From a virus, in IMG/VR virus record IMGVR_UViG_3300005511_000008, positions 1-49,875 of that record: 49,875 nucleotides of DNA; one strand, 5' to 3'. How positions within the stretch are numbered: the first letter of the stretch is position 1; each line of letters opens with the position of its first letter. The notes below the pieces were generated by a model that was not told the DNA's origin, ran no database searches, and worked only from the letters and a program-made list of their open reading frames with translations. The translations under genes and the position numbers were made by a program. Below, in pieces: positions 24,742-31,434 of this stretch.

Positions 24742-25430
24742 CCTAGCAATTCCTCTAAATCGCTCGGCGCACCGAGCAGCGTGTCGACGTCATCCATGAG
24801 CCCGAGCAAACCGCGCACATCGACGGGGTCAAACTTTCCGGCGTCGTCGCCCCATGCGGTCCAACCCGGCCGTGACTCGCGCGAGAAGAGCTCGATATAA
24901 GGACCGTCGACCAATGCCTCGATCCGCTCAAAAAGTTCGTCGGGCTTGCGCGAGTGCTCGCGTCGCGGGGTCATGATCAGACGCTCGACATTCTTGGCGC
25001 GACGCTTTGGAGCACCTATCGTCGATAGCAACCATTGGTGCCCAGAATCTTCCCCGTTTGCGTCGACGCCCACTAAGCATTGCTCAGGGTTCGCGCGCGT
25101 CCAATAGCCCATGCCAATGAAGGAGGAGCCAGCCCTGTTTGTCTTAGCCCAATAGAACCCGACAGTCTTGTATCGGAAGCCCCAACTACGGATTACATCC
25201 GTAGCGATCTCAAGGTGCGTATCGGTCACCCACATGAACAGCACGCAGTTCTTCGCGGCTAGGTCGGCGACGGGCAGGTTCTTGATGTCTTCGATCGACA
25301 TCACTTTGTATTTCGGTGACCGCGCTGCCCCCTTGTTCGACCTAACGGCGAACTTCCATGGGGGATCTGCCAAGATCACCTGATAGTGCTGGCGCCTTAA
25401 TCCAGCGAATGGTCCCGAATTGATGATCAC
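24738..25430 (-). CDS. MT-A70 family DNA adenine methyltransferase
   Basis: A 230-aa protein with the catalytic Asp-Pro-Pro-Trp (about residue 22), an Ile-x-x-Leu-Pro-Val segment, a Phe-Met-Trp-Val-Thr strand and the C-terminal Glu-Leu-Phe-Ser-Arg-Glu-Ser-Arg-Pro-Gly-Trp typical of phage MT-A70 proteins. It uses S-adenosylmethionine to methylate the N6 of adenine, and in phages often guards against restriction. After the catalytic domain an ~25-residue acidic tail holds two copies of a Leu-Leu-Gly motif (Asp-Asp-Val-Asp-Thr-Leu-Leu-Gly and Asp-Leu-Glu-Glu-Leu-Leu-Gly at the very end). The start is GTG, 2 bp after the previous stop. Confidence 0.9.
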   Translation of the reverse strand: MIINSGPFAGLRRQHYQVILADPPWKFAVRSNKGAARSPKYKVMSIEDIKNLPVADLAAKNCVLFMWVTDTHLEIATDVIRSWGFRYKTVGFYWAKTNRAGSSFIGMGYWTRANPEQCLVGVDANGEDSGHQWLLSTIGAPKRRAKNVERLIMTPRREHSRKPDELFERIEALVDGPYIELFSRESRPGWTAWGDDAGKFDPVDVRGLLGLMDDVDTLLGAPSDLEELLG

Positions 25431-25432
25431 GA

Positions 25433-25780
25433 TCAGCCCAGTAGCTCGTCGACTTCGGCGATGGGGTCCGCGAGCCCGAGCAGGTCTTCGCCCGCATCAG
25501 TGGCCTTTGGCTGATAGGTCTCCCAATTCGGTATCTTCTCGCCCGGCAGGTACATGAAGCCTTTCGATCGCCGTAGGGTCGGAAACCGCCTCAGAGCGTT
25601 TTCCAGCGCTTCCGCCATCGCGTCATGGGCAGTGTCGGCAATCGCGTATTCGAAGATCATCGAGTCGAGAGAACGTACGTTCCCCAGCCAGAGGCCATCG
25701 GTGCGCCGAAACAGGTTGTTCAACCTGAAGCCGGTTGTCTCAATTTCTGACACTAGCTCTTCGAACGTTTTCATCGTCAC
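25433..25780 (-). CDS. Small early protein with two Leu-Leu-Gly tail motifs
   Basis: A 115-aa protein of unknown function. The first ~75 residues form an alpha/beta unit with Asp-Gly-Leu-Trp-Leu-Gly-Asn-Val and Ala-Met-Ala-Glu-Ala-Leu-Glu-Asn-Ala-Leu; a similar plan is found in the next gene upstream, so the two may be paralogues. A linker then carries Gly-Glu-Asp-Leu-Leu-Gly, and the protein ends Val-Asp-Glu-Leu-Leu-Gly. GTG 25780 or ATG 25774 may be the start; GTG gives the 4-bp overlap seen throughout this operon. Confidence 0.78.
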   Translation of the reverse strand: MTMKTFEELVSEIETTGFRLNNLFRRTDGLWLGNVRSLDSMIFEYAIADTAHDAMAEALENALRRFPTLRRSKGFMYLPGEKIPNWETYQPKATDAGEDLLGLADPIAEVDELLG

Positions 25781-26106
25781 CCCAGCAAATCGTCTACGTC
25801 AGCAGAGACTTTCGCAGCGGGCGCTTTGGTTGCCGCTACCGGCGCATTGGTCGTAATTGCCGGAGCGCCGACAACGTGTCCGTGCCTTATATCGTAGTCC
25901 TCGCAGGCCAGCAGTCGTTCAAGCGCCTTGGCGATGGACTCACTCGGCGATGCGGCGCATTGCGCAGAGTAACCGTTCGTGCGTCCCAATTTGATATAGG
26001 TCTGCCAACGATCTCCGACACGGATCGTGTTGATCATCGCAATACGGCCTTCGCTGGCCAATGAGTCGAGTTGCGCGAGGTCGGCGGCGACAAAGTTGTC
26101 CGGCAT
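25777..26106 (-). CDS. Small early protein ending in acidic Leu-Leu-Gly motif
   Basis: A 109-aa protein. Residues 20-70 have the same alpha/beta plan as the gene at 25433 (Asp-Arg-Trp-Gln-Thr-Tyr-Ile, then Ser-Ile-Ala-Lys-Ala-Leu-Glu-Arg-Leu-Leu). An Ala/Pro/Thr-rich linker follows, and the end is Ala-Asp-Val-Asp-Asp-Leu-Leu-Gly. A disordered linker plus a short end motif suggests a peptide that docks on another protein. Its function is unknown. Confidence 0.78.
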   Translation of the reverse strand: MPDNFVAADLAQLDSLASEGRIAMINTIRVGDRWQTYIKLGRTNGYSAQCAASPSESIAKALERLLACEDYDIRHGHVVGAPAITTNAPVAATKAPAAKVSADVDDLLG

Positions 26107-26424
26107 TTAAATCATTCCCAGCGCGAGCATGTAGGTTTCCAGGATAGTTTCCTGTTCCTGCCGCTCGTTTGCATCTTGCTTTCGAATTTTAACGATCGTC
26201 TTCAGCGCCTTGACGTCGAAGCCGTTGCCCTTCGCCTCGGCGTAAATATCTTTGATGTCGTCGGCGATGGTTTTCTTTTCTTGTTCAAGGCGTTCGACGC
26301 GCTCGATAATCGCCTTCAGTTGCTCTTTGGCGTAAATTGTAGCGTTATGGCCCGGAGGAATAGCGTCGTCGTCGAGCAAATCGACGGTTGTAGACTCTTG
26401 TTCATTGCCCTTTTTCTTGCCCAC
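26107..26424 (-). CDS. GapR-like nucleoid protein (DUF2312)
   Basis: The C-terminal ~80 residues match the GapR/DUF2312 family, with Ile-Glu-Arg-Val-Glu-Arg-Leu-Glu, then [18 protein letters not shown] and a closing Ala-Leu-Gly-Met. Caulobacter GapR binds overtwisted DNA ahead of replication and transcription and stimulates type II topoisomerases. I chose GTG 26424 (GGAG 7 bp upstream; 105 aa), which fits the family's usual length. A start at 26478 would overlap the previous stop as elsewhere in the operon but adds 18 atypical residues. A basic Gly-Lys-Lys-Lys stretch near the start is followed by an acidic one. Confidence 0.88.
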   Translation of the reverse strand: MGKKKGNEQESTTVDLLDDDAIPPGHNATIYAKEQLKAIIERVERLEQEKKTIADDIKDIYAEAKGNGFDVKALKTIVKIRKQDANERQEQETILETYMLALGMI

Positions 26425-26474
26425 AGTATTGCTCCGTGCGAGGATTGCATTGTTGCAACGCCGCCAGTGACTCG

Positions 26475-26672
26475 TCAACTCGTAGTTGATGTTTGCGACA
26501 TTAATTTTTCAAAGTTCGTTTCGATCACCTGGGCCGGATATCCTGCGCGATGCAACGCCATCAATTGCGCCAATGGACTGAGATCAGCCGCTCGATCTCG
26601 ATACTCGGTGAGACACTGCCGCATTGCCTTCAGATAGACGCGATTTTCCACGCTAAGCGGCGCCGCACTCAT
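26475..26672 (-). CDS. Small helical early protein, unknown
   Basis: A 65-aa predicted all-helical protein with a central Tyr-Arg-Asp-Arg-Ala-Ala-Asp-Leu segment. It overlaps the upstream gene by 4 bp. I do not recognise a family. Confidence 0.6.
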   Translation of the reverse strand: MSAAPLSVENRVYLKAMRQCLTEYRDRAADLSPLAQLMALHRAGYPAQVIETNFEKLMSQTSTTS

Positions 26673-26863
26673 GACGGCGTCACCGTCATTTCGAACGTGC
26701 GTCCGATGAAATACGCGCGCCGGCTCTGATCGGTCAAAGGCAAACTAAATTCGATCGAAACCACCGGCACCCAATCTGCACGGCCGATCGCATGGCCCTG
26801 CGCGGTGATCTTCACCCTGTCTCCGAGGTCGTCGAGGGCCGTGACGTGCGCCTTAACTTTCAT
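26669..26863 (-). CDS. Small beta-rich early protein, unknown
   Basis: A 64-aa protein with Val-Lys-Ala-His-Val-Thr-Ala-Leu, Val-Lys-Ile-Thr-Ala-Gln-Gly and Phe-Glu-Met-Thr-Val-Thr strands, suggesting a small barrel. It overlaps the upstream gene by 11 bp and the downstream one by 4 bp. Function unknown. Confidence 0.6.
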   Translation of the reverse strand: MKVKAHVTALDDLGDRVKITAQGHAIGRADWVPVVSIEFSLPLTDQSRRAYFIGRTFEMTVTPS

Positions 26864-27110
26864 GCCCCTCCCCCATCGCTTCAGAAAATAGAACGCCTTG
26901 CGGATCTTGCTCTACGCGCGGCTTGCCGACGCTGGCGCCGTGAATGCTCTTATCGCTGTAGTCGAACCCGCACCGGATGCAGATGCCCCGCGCCAGTTCG
27001 GTCATCTCGTGGTGCGTCAGCTTTGATGTGTAGCCGCCTGCCGAGGGACGTCGACCGTTTGCAATTCGACGCAAAATTTCGACAACGTCCCCGGGCAGCG
27101 GCTCTGACAT
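26853..27110 (-). CDS. Small early protein, unknown
   Basis: An 85-aa protein with Gly-Asp-Val-Val-Glu-Ile-Leu-Arg-Arg-Ile near the start and a single Cys pair, Gly-Ile-Cys-Ile-Arg-Cys-Gly-Phe. One Cys-x-x-Cys is not enough to call a zinc finger. Its ATG overlaps the stop of the coiled-coil gene. Confidence 0.6.
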   Translation of the reverse strand: MSEPLPGDVVEILRRIANGRRPSAGGYTSKLTHHEMTELARGICIRCGFDYSDKSIHGASVGKPRVEQDPQGVLFSEAMGEGHES

Positions 27111-27598
27111 TACGCGGCAGCAGCGGTTTCGTTGGTGATGCTCGCCAGGAGTTCTTCGTCCTCCGGGCTTAGTTGCTCCAACTTCGGCGCGACGATCGGC
27201 TTGGCGTAGGCGTCCAATGCGGCGTCGTTCATGGTCGCAACCCGCGAGTCCTGCACGATACGAAGGGCCTGCTCGCCGAAATCCCGCAACCGAACCGTCT
27301 GCTGGATACCCAAAGTCTTGAAGACGTCGCGCTCGCGGGTCAGTGTGGCAAGAAGCTCATCCTTGGCCGCGAGCTCGGCCGAATGCTTCGCTAAGGCTTC
27401 GTTCATGGCCTTGTCGTGCGAAGCTTTAACGCGGGCGATCTCGTTGTCCGCCTCGACGATCGCGTTGTTCAGACGACCGTTTTCCTCTTTCGTCTGCGCG
27501 AGTTCGTCTTTTGTCAGCATCAGATCACGGTTGAGCTCATCCCATTTGATCTGGGCGGTAACAAAAGGGTTTTCCAGCGACGCTTCGGCTCTGGTCAC
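27110..27598 (-). CDS. Coiled-coil early protein
   Basis: A 162-aa protein if translation starts at GTG 27598, which has AAAGGAAA 6 bp upstream; a longer frame to 27742 exists but would run through the lipoprotein gene at 27625. Residues 20-100 form a charged coiled coil rich in Glu, Lys and Ala. The C-terminal region has Ser-Pro-Glu-Asp-Glu-Glu-Leu-Leu-Ala-Ser, a degenerate form of the acidic Leu-Leu motif found at the ends of neighbouring proteins. Function unknown. Confidence 0.65.
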   Translation of the reverse strand: MTRAEASLENPFVTAQIKWDELNRDLMLTKDELAQTKEENGRLNNAIVEADNEIARVKASHDKAMNEALAKHSAELAAKDELLATLTRERDVFKTLGIQQTVRLRDFGEQALRIVQDSRVATMNDAALDAYAKPIVAPKLEQLSPEDEELLASITNETAAAA

Positions 27599-27624
27599 GG
27601 CGACTTTCCTTTCGATGAATTTGT

Positions 27625-27756
27625 TCAGTCGAGTTTTGACGCGTCGGCGCCAGGGCGGCCTTGCAACTGCGATCTCAGGCGGTCGCCTGTGCACGACGAA
27701 AGTAGGTGCAGGAGGGAGAGCAGTCCGATGAGCGATTTCCATTTGCTGGCACTCAT
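27625..27756 (-). CDS. Short lipoprotein
   Basis: A 43-aa product: basic start, hydrophobic core, lipobox Leu-Leu-Ser-Ser-Cys (Cys about 20) and a short charged mature part. The ATG overlaps the stop of the membrane gene by 4 bp. A small lipoprotein read just after a membrane protein from an early, repressible promoter suggests a cell-surface or superinfection-exclusion role; this is inference. Confidence 0.55.
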   Translation of the reverse strand: MSASKWKSLIGLLSLLHLLSSCTGDRLRSQLQGRPGADASKLD

Positions 27757-28028
27757 CGCTTCATTTTCTTGTAGATGGCAAAACCAACGATGACCGGTAT
27801 GCCGAGCGGCCAAATTGCGACCAGCGCGAAATCGAAATCGTTGTCCTCAGTGATCGTGGGAAGAAGGTCGCCCGTTCGAGGCCGGCCGAGGTCCTGTACT
27901 AGCCTGGCTGCGACCACGACACCCGCTGTCCAAATGACGAGGAACGCAAGCGCGCCAAATGGGCCGGCTTTGATTCCTGCGACGACCAGGCCAAGAACGA
28001 CGAGAACCAGCGCTAACGAAGCAATCAT
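27753..28028 (-). CDS. Small early membrane protein
   Basis: A 91-aa protein with about three hydrophobic helices (residues 2-18, 24-43 and 67-85) and a polar loop carrying Asp-Leu-Leu-Pro-Thr. The start at ATG 28028 is chosen because the longer frame adds a non-hydrophobic Arg/Ser/Asp leader. It is the first gene after the leftward early promoter. No family recognised. Confidence 0.6.
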   Translation of the reverse strand: MIASLALVLVVLGLVVAGIKAGPFGALAFLVIWTAGVVVAARLVQDLGRPRTGDLLPTITEDNDFDFALVAIWPLGIPVIVGFAIYKKMKR

Positions 28029-28090
28029 AGTCGTGTCCGATCTTGTCTCATTAGCCGACGCTGCAGGGTGGCGCCGTCTCAACTTTGGAA

Positions 28091-28120
28091 AACATAATCA
28101 ACTATTAGGTGACTCGTCAA
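28091..28120 (-). promoter_or_regulatory. Leftward early promoter with operator in the spacer
   Basis: On the - strand: -35 TTGACG at 28120-28115, an 18-bp spacer, -10 TATGTT at 28096-28091. The 15-bp operator fills most of the spacer. It drives the operon from 28028 to 24397. Confidence 0.65.
28098..28112. promoter_or_regulatory. Operator, leftward early promoter
   Basis: TCAACTATTAGGTGA. The same 15-mer occurs at 37054-37068 on the opposite strand. Binding here would block RNA polymerase at the leftward early promoter. Confidence 0.7.
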
Positions 28121-28276
28121 CGTAAATTCGCTCTGACCCCCCTTTGATTTTTCAAAAAGGCGAAACCGAAAATGAAAATTCGTTTTTCAGGATTCTTTTC
28201 CCGAGAGATTCTTGAATCTTTAGCGGCATAATAAGAAATCTGTGGTGCTACGATTCGCACCGCTCGGGACTCTTCC

Positions 28277-28444
28277 ATGGTCTCAACCATCTTCGACGAC
28301 TATCGCAACGGCTCGCCTCGGATCGCTGCCTGGTACGCGCACTACCTCGCAAAGGGCTGCTCGACCACCAAGGCCGACTCTGTCGCTCGTCGGAAGGTGT
28401 CGCAGTCGCACACCTGGCCGCCCGGGACCGTCGCTAAACCCTAA
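28277..28444 (+). CDS. Short protein, unknown
   Basis: A 55-aa product with ATG at 28277 and TAA at 28442. It reads as an ordered protein: Phe-Asp-Asp-Tyr-Arg-Asn-Gly, Ala-Ala-Trp-Tyr-Ala-His-Tyr-Leu, Lys-Gly-Cys-Ser-Thr-Thr-Lys-Ala and Ser-His-Thr-Trp-Pro-Pro-Gly. It lies on the opposite strand to its neighbours. The overlapping longer frame starting at 28242 is Pro/Arg/Ser-rich and looks spurious. Confidence 0.5.
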   Translation: MVSTIFDDYRNGSPRIAAWYAHYLAKGCSTTKADSVARRKVSQSHTWPPGTVAKP

Positions 28445-28458
28445 GTCATTAAAGGAAA

Positions 28459-28866
28459 CTACTTCGCGAGCGCGCGACCGGCCGCGGCTGCCTCGTCGAG
28501 CTTGTGCTTGAAGCAATAGAACTGCTCGACCCAATCGGTGTTGGATTCCGGCGATCGAACGGCCTTGTTCTGACAGACCTTGTCAAATAGTCGCATGGTG
28601 TCGGACGTGCGCCGATCGGAGGGATCTCCGGTGTAGTGCAGCTTCCACATCTGAGCTCTCAGCTTGTCGACGCCGGCTTTGCCGATCTGCTGCTTCTCGA
28701 TGCAGACCTCCTGATAGTGCGCGGAATAGGGAAAGCGGTTCTCGCAAAGGCTGACGATTTGCTGCCTGGTCAGCGCTTCGATCGCGGCCCCCGCATCGGC
28801 CCTCGCCGCTCGATCGGAGGCGAACAAACCCAGGGCGAGAGCGACCATCAAGCCGAGAATTCGCAT
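28459..28866 (-). CDS. Small secreted protein, unknown
   Basis: A 135-aa protein with a signal peptide (about residues 1-23, Ala-Arg-Ala-Asp). The mature part has four Cys residues (Leu-Cys-Glu-Asn-Arg, Val-Cys-Ile-Glu-Lys, Val-Cys-Gln-Asn, Phe-Tyr-Cys-Phe) that could form two disulfides, and ends basic. A TGAGG site precedes the ATG by 7 bp. Not a family I know; it may be a periplasmic cargo protein. Confidence 0.65.
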   Translation of the reverse strand: MRILGLMVALALGLFASDRAARADAGAAIEALTRQQIVSLCENRFPYSAHYQEVCIEKQQIGKAGVDKLRAQMWKLHYTGDPSDRRTSDTMRLFDKVCQNKAVRSPESNTDWVEQFYCFKHKLDEAAAAGRALAK

Positions 28867-29203
28867 TTCAAAACCTCACATCATTCCTCGTCTCGTTTAT
28901 CAACTTTTGGTTGGTCTCGCAAGAATATGGATTCTTGAGTGGAAATCTTCCGAAATAGCGATTCTTGAGTCCAAAGCCCCAAAGTAAAATAGCGCGCGTG
29001 CCGATCCGTCTGAACGCCACCACTGGTTGAAGCCGTCGGCGCGCGATCGAGCGCCGGCAGAAAAATTTCTCGCGAGCGCGCGGCGCCGATCGAACGCGAG
29101 TTGATCGCATACGAACTAATCGCGCTATTTCGTCGCGGCAACGGGCAAAGAAAAACCCGCCTGGTTTGGCGGGGCTTTCGAGTTCAAGAGATGAGAGGCG
29201 GGC
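28867..29203 (-). other. Intergenic stretch with a terminator at one end
   Basis: No gene seen. The left half leads into the secreted-protein gene and contains an AGTTGATAAACGAG stretch (- strand, about 28892-28905) that resembles only half of an operator. The right end holds the terminator of the HerA group. Confidence 0.45.
29148..29180 (-). terminator. Rho-independent terminator behind HerA-like gene
   Basis: Read on the - strand: CCCGCC, a 6-base loop AAACCA, GGCGGG, then TTTTTCTTT. It lies about 25 bp downstream of the gene ending at 29204. Confidence 0.8.
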
Positions 29204-30580
29204 TTAAAACAGCATGCGCCAAAGCGCGCGGGCCCCGTAGAACGCCGCGGCGCCTAGTGCGGACAATATCAACAGTCCGCCGGCCCAACCCGCGGCGAGC
29301 GCTAACAGGCCTTGCAAATAGAGCCCCCATGATATCGGCCGCGCGGATCTCGCGACGCTGACGGGCGCGAAATGCTCGGCCCTCTTTTCGGTCGAGATGG
29401 CCCCCAACGCGCAAGCCGGCAGATTGACCCGGGCGAGCTCGCAAGGTTGCGGCGTTCCATTCGCCCCGACAAACGAGACTAAGGCCTGCCCTGGCGCCAT
29501 GGTCGCGATGAGCTCGGCCGCGTCTAGTCGCGGGTTGCGCGGCAACGTCTCGGCCGCGGCGCGAATCTCTTTCGCGTCTTTGCCCGTGGCAGCCCTCAAC
29601 GCATGCTGAACCCGGTTTGCCAATTGGCCGGCCACGGTCGACGGAATATCAGCGGGCGATTGCGTCGCGAAATAGACTCCAACGCCTTTCGATCGGACAA
29701 GCCGAATTATCTGCTCTATCCGCTGCAACAGAGCGGGCGGACAATTGTCAAAAAGCAGGTGCGACTCGTCGAATATGAAAACGAGGCGGGGCCGGTCGAG
29801 GTCCCCTACTTCCGGCATTCTGTCGAATAGATCGGATAACAGCCAAAGCAAAACCGTTGCGTAAACGTCTGGGGTTTTGATGAGCTCATCGGCCGCTAGG
29901 ATCGATATCAGGCCTTTCCCGTCTCGCGTTTCGATGAGCGACGCAGGATCAAAGCCGGGCGGTTCAAAGACGCTAACCGCTGAACTTAGACGCAATAGCG
30001 CGCGCTGAATCACGCCAATGGAGGCAGGCGAGACTTGCCCTAGCGTCGCGGATATCATCTCGCGTTGCGCCAGCATTTGCCCTAGGATCTTGCGAAAGTC
30101 TTTGATGCTTTCCAGCCTCGCGCCCGTGGCTGTGGCATATGCAAAAGCGATATCAACAACTAACGCCTGAACGTCGCTTAGGCCTAGCGTTCGCGAAAGC
30201 ATAGCCGGCCCCATTGCAGCGATTGAGATGCGCAACGGGCTGCCCTGCTTTCCGTAGCAGTCAAGAAATTGAACGGGACTAGGGCCTGTCGCGAGGCCCG
30301 CTATATCGCCTTTGACGTCCGCGAGGAAAACCGGAACGCCGATTTTAGAAAAGCCTTCCGCCAACGTTTGCAGCGTCACGGTTTTGCCGCTACCCGTGGC
30401 GCCCGCGATCAACCCATGGCGGTTAGCATATCGCCCCCGCAAAAAAATGCCGGGGGCGAGCTCAACCGATTTAGACGCATGCGCCGCGGCTATCTCATCG
30501 GGCGATAGATAGCGGGCCCCGCCCGTGGTTGCGTTGTCATGCGCAACCTTTTCCGCGACGCTGAAAAAACGCTTGCCCAT
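29204..30580 (-). CDS. HerA-like (DUF853) ATPase with C-terminal membrane anchor
   Basis: A 458-aa protein of the HerA/FtsK-type ATPase superfamily. Walker A is Gly-Ala-Thr-Gly-Ser-Gly-Lys-Thr near residue 60, followed by Phe-Leu-Ala-Asp-Val-Lys-Gly-Asp. Walker B is Leu-Val-Phe-Ile-Phe-Asp-Glu-Ser-His-Leu, and a sensor region Tyr-Phe-Ala-Thr-Gln-Ser-Pro-Ala-Asp follows, as in DUF853 proteins. HerA-type enzymes are hexameric DNA translocases. After residue ~400 two hydrophobic helices follow (Gly-Leu-Tyr-Leu-Gln-Gly-Leu-Leu and Gly-Leu-Leu-Ile-Leu-Ser-Ala-Leu), an addition I do not know from the family. Bacterial HerA is usually linked to NurA; no NurA-like gene is adjacent. A terminator follows. 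Confidence 0.85.
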   Translation of the reverse strand: MGKRFFSVAEKVAHDNATTGGARYLSPDEIAAAHASKSVELAPGIFLRGRYANRHGLIAGATGSGKTVTLQTLAEGFSKIGVPVFLADVKGDIAGLATGPSPVQFLDCYGKQGSPLRISIAAMGPAMLSRTLGLSDVQALVVDIAFAYATATGARLESIKDFRKILGQMLAQREMISATLGQVSPASIGVIQRALLRLSSAVSVFEPPGFDPASLIETRDGKGLISILAADELIKTPDVYATVLLWLLSDLFDRMPEVGDLDRPRLVFIFDESHLLFDNCPPALLQRIEQIIRLVRSKGVGVYFATQSPADIPSTVAGQLANRVQHALRAATGKDAKEIRAAAETLPRNPRLDAAELIATMAPGQALVSFVGANGTPQPCELARVNLPACALGAISTEKRAEHFAPVSVARSARPISWGLYLQGLLALAAGWAGGLLILSALGAAAFYGARALWRMLF

Positions 30581-30582
30581 GA

Positions 30583-31038
30583 TTACCTGTAAAACGTCGC
30601 TTTCGGGTATTGCTTGCGGATCTCGGCTTTCGCCTGGTCGCGCGTTGCTGCCCTAAAAAATCGATCGATAGTACCGCAATCCGAACCCGCCCAATAGAGG
30701 GGCTGCCCGATTCCCCAATAGGCCCCGCCGCTGTCATAGCCGCCGGAGTTAATCGGGATTTTGCGAAGCGAGACCTTAACCGCTGTTTGCACCGTGTTAG
30801 CCAATGCAAAGGCTTGCGCGCGCAATCGTTGTGCTTCTGCGTGACATTCGTCCGCGTCAGAATGTTCGGCATAGCGGCGCAGCCGTCCCGCGCGTTCCTC
30901 TAACTCGCGGGCTTCCTTTACAAGCCTTTCGGCCTCTTCTTTAGGATCGGTCCCTTTAGAAGGTCTGCCCATGCTGGCGCCATACTTCAGCGGTCCGCCA
31001 TTCCAGCCGCGCGGGGCTAGATTCGGTTGTGCAGTCAT
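30583..31038 (-). CDS. Basic helical protein, unknown
   Basis: A 151-aa protein if it starts at ATG 31038, which has GAGGAAT 6 bp upstream. The N-terminal part has Trp-Asn-Gly-Gly-Pro-Leu-Lys-Tyr-Gly, then an Arg/Glu-rich helix, and the C-terminal half is aromatic and Gly-rich (Gly-Gly-Ala-Tyr-Trp-Gly-Ile-Gly-Gln-Pro). It lies 2 bp upstream of the HerA-like gene, so the two are probably made together; a partner or loader of the ATPase is possible. No family recognised. Confidence 0.65.
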   Translation of the reverse strand: MTAQPNLAPRGWNGGPLKYGASMGRPSKGTDPKEEAERLVKEARELEERAGRLRRYAEHSDADECHAEAQRLRAQAFALANTVQTAVKVSLRKIPINSGGYDSGGAYWGIGQPLYWAGSDCGTIDRFFRAATRDQAKAEIRKQYPKATFYR

Positions 31039-31049
31039 TGGTTTATTCC

Positions 31050-31064
31050 TCATCTGAGAGTTGA
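31050..31064 (-). promoter_or_regulatory. Operator/stoperator-like element
   Basis: TCAACTCTCAGATGA on the - strand, 4 bp after a stop codon and overlapping the ribosome site of the gene starting at 31038. It matches the family less well in the centre, but keeps CTCAAC at the upstream side and ATGA at the downstream side. Confidence 0.45.
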
Positions 31065-31068
31065 GATT

Positions 31069-31287
31069 TTAGGCGTAGTACCGCAGGCCATCGTCTGCGG
31101 CCTTGAACCATCGCTTTTTGACTCGCGTTCCCTTGTGACAACATTCCTCAACCGGGAACGTCCGGTAATGCGTCGCACCGTGGCCGAAATTGATTTCGCC
31201 CTTTGTCGGGGGCCGATGATATTTGCACTCGGTTACATCCGGACGGACCGGAAGATAACCGCCAGCGTCTAGGCGAACTTTGGCCAT
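31069..31287 (-). CDS. Small Cys/His-containing protein, unknown
   Basis: A 72-aa protein with His-Tyr-Arg-Thr-Phe-Pro-Val-Glu-Glu-Cys-Cys-His-Lys, one earlier Cys (Glu-Cys-Lys-Tyr-His) and a Lys/Arg-rich segment; a small metal-binding fold is possible. AAAGG precedes the ATG. It lies 3 bp after the 37-aa gene and shares the leader region that carries the operator element at 31409. Confidence 0.6.
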   Translation of the reverse strand: MAKVRLDAGGYLPVRPDVTECKYHRPPTKGEINFGHGATHYRTFPVEECCHKGTRVKKRWFKAADDGLRYYA

Positions 31288-31290
31288 TGC

Positions 31291-31404
31291 CTAGCCTTTC
31301 AAAACGATGGCCCAAACGCCGATCATTCCGACAAAGCCCGCGATAGCTGCGAACTCGATTAGGTCGAAAAGCCCGGCTAGGGCGACTGCATAAATCCGCT
31401 TCAT
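31291..31404 (-). CDS. Short membrane peptide
   Basis: A 37-aa product that is nearly all hydrophobic (Ala-Val-Ala-Leu-Ala-Gly-Leu-Phe; Ala-Gly-Phe-Val-Gly-Met-Ile-Gly-Val-Trp). It starts at ATG 31404 right behind the operator-like element at 31409, whose GAGTGA could serve as ribosome site. Its position before the 72-aa gene is conserved in spacing with a normal operon. Confidence 0.5.
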   Translation of the reverse strand: MKRIYAVALAGLFDLIEFAAIAGFVGMIGVWAIVLKG

Positions 31405-31408
31405 CGAC

Positions 31409-31423
31409 TCACTCGTTAGTTGA
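31409..31423 (-). promoter_or_regulatory. Operator/stoperator-like element
   Basis: TCAACTAACGAGTGA on the - strand, 11 bp after a stop codon and 4 bp before the next ATG. One base different from the element at 18756. A TACAAT hexamer lies directly upstream on the - strand, so an internal promoter is possible, without a good -35. Confidence 0.6.
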
Positions 31424-31434
31424 GATTGTAGACA

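Noticed and set aside
28242-28511. 89-aa open frame on the + strand
   Set aside because: Pro, Arg and Ser-rich; another frame from 28277 gives a normal-looking short protein over the same bases.
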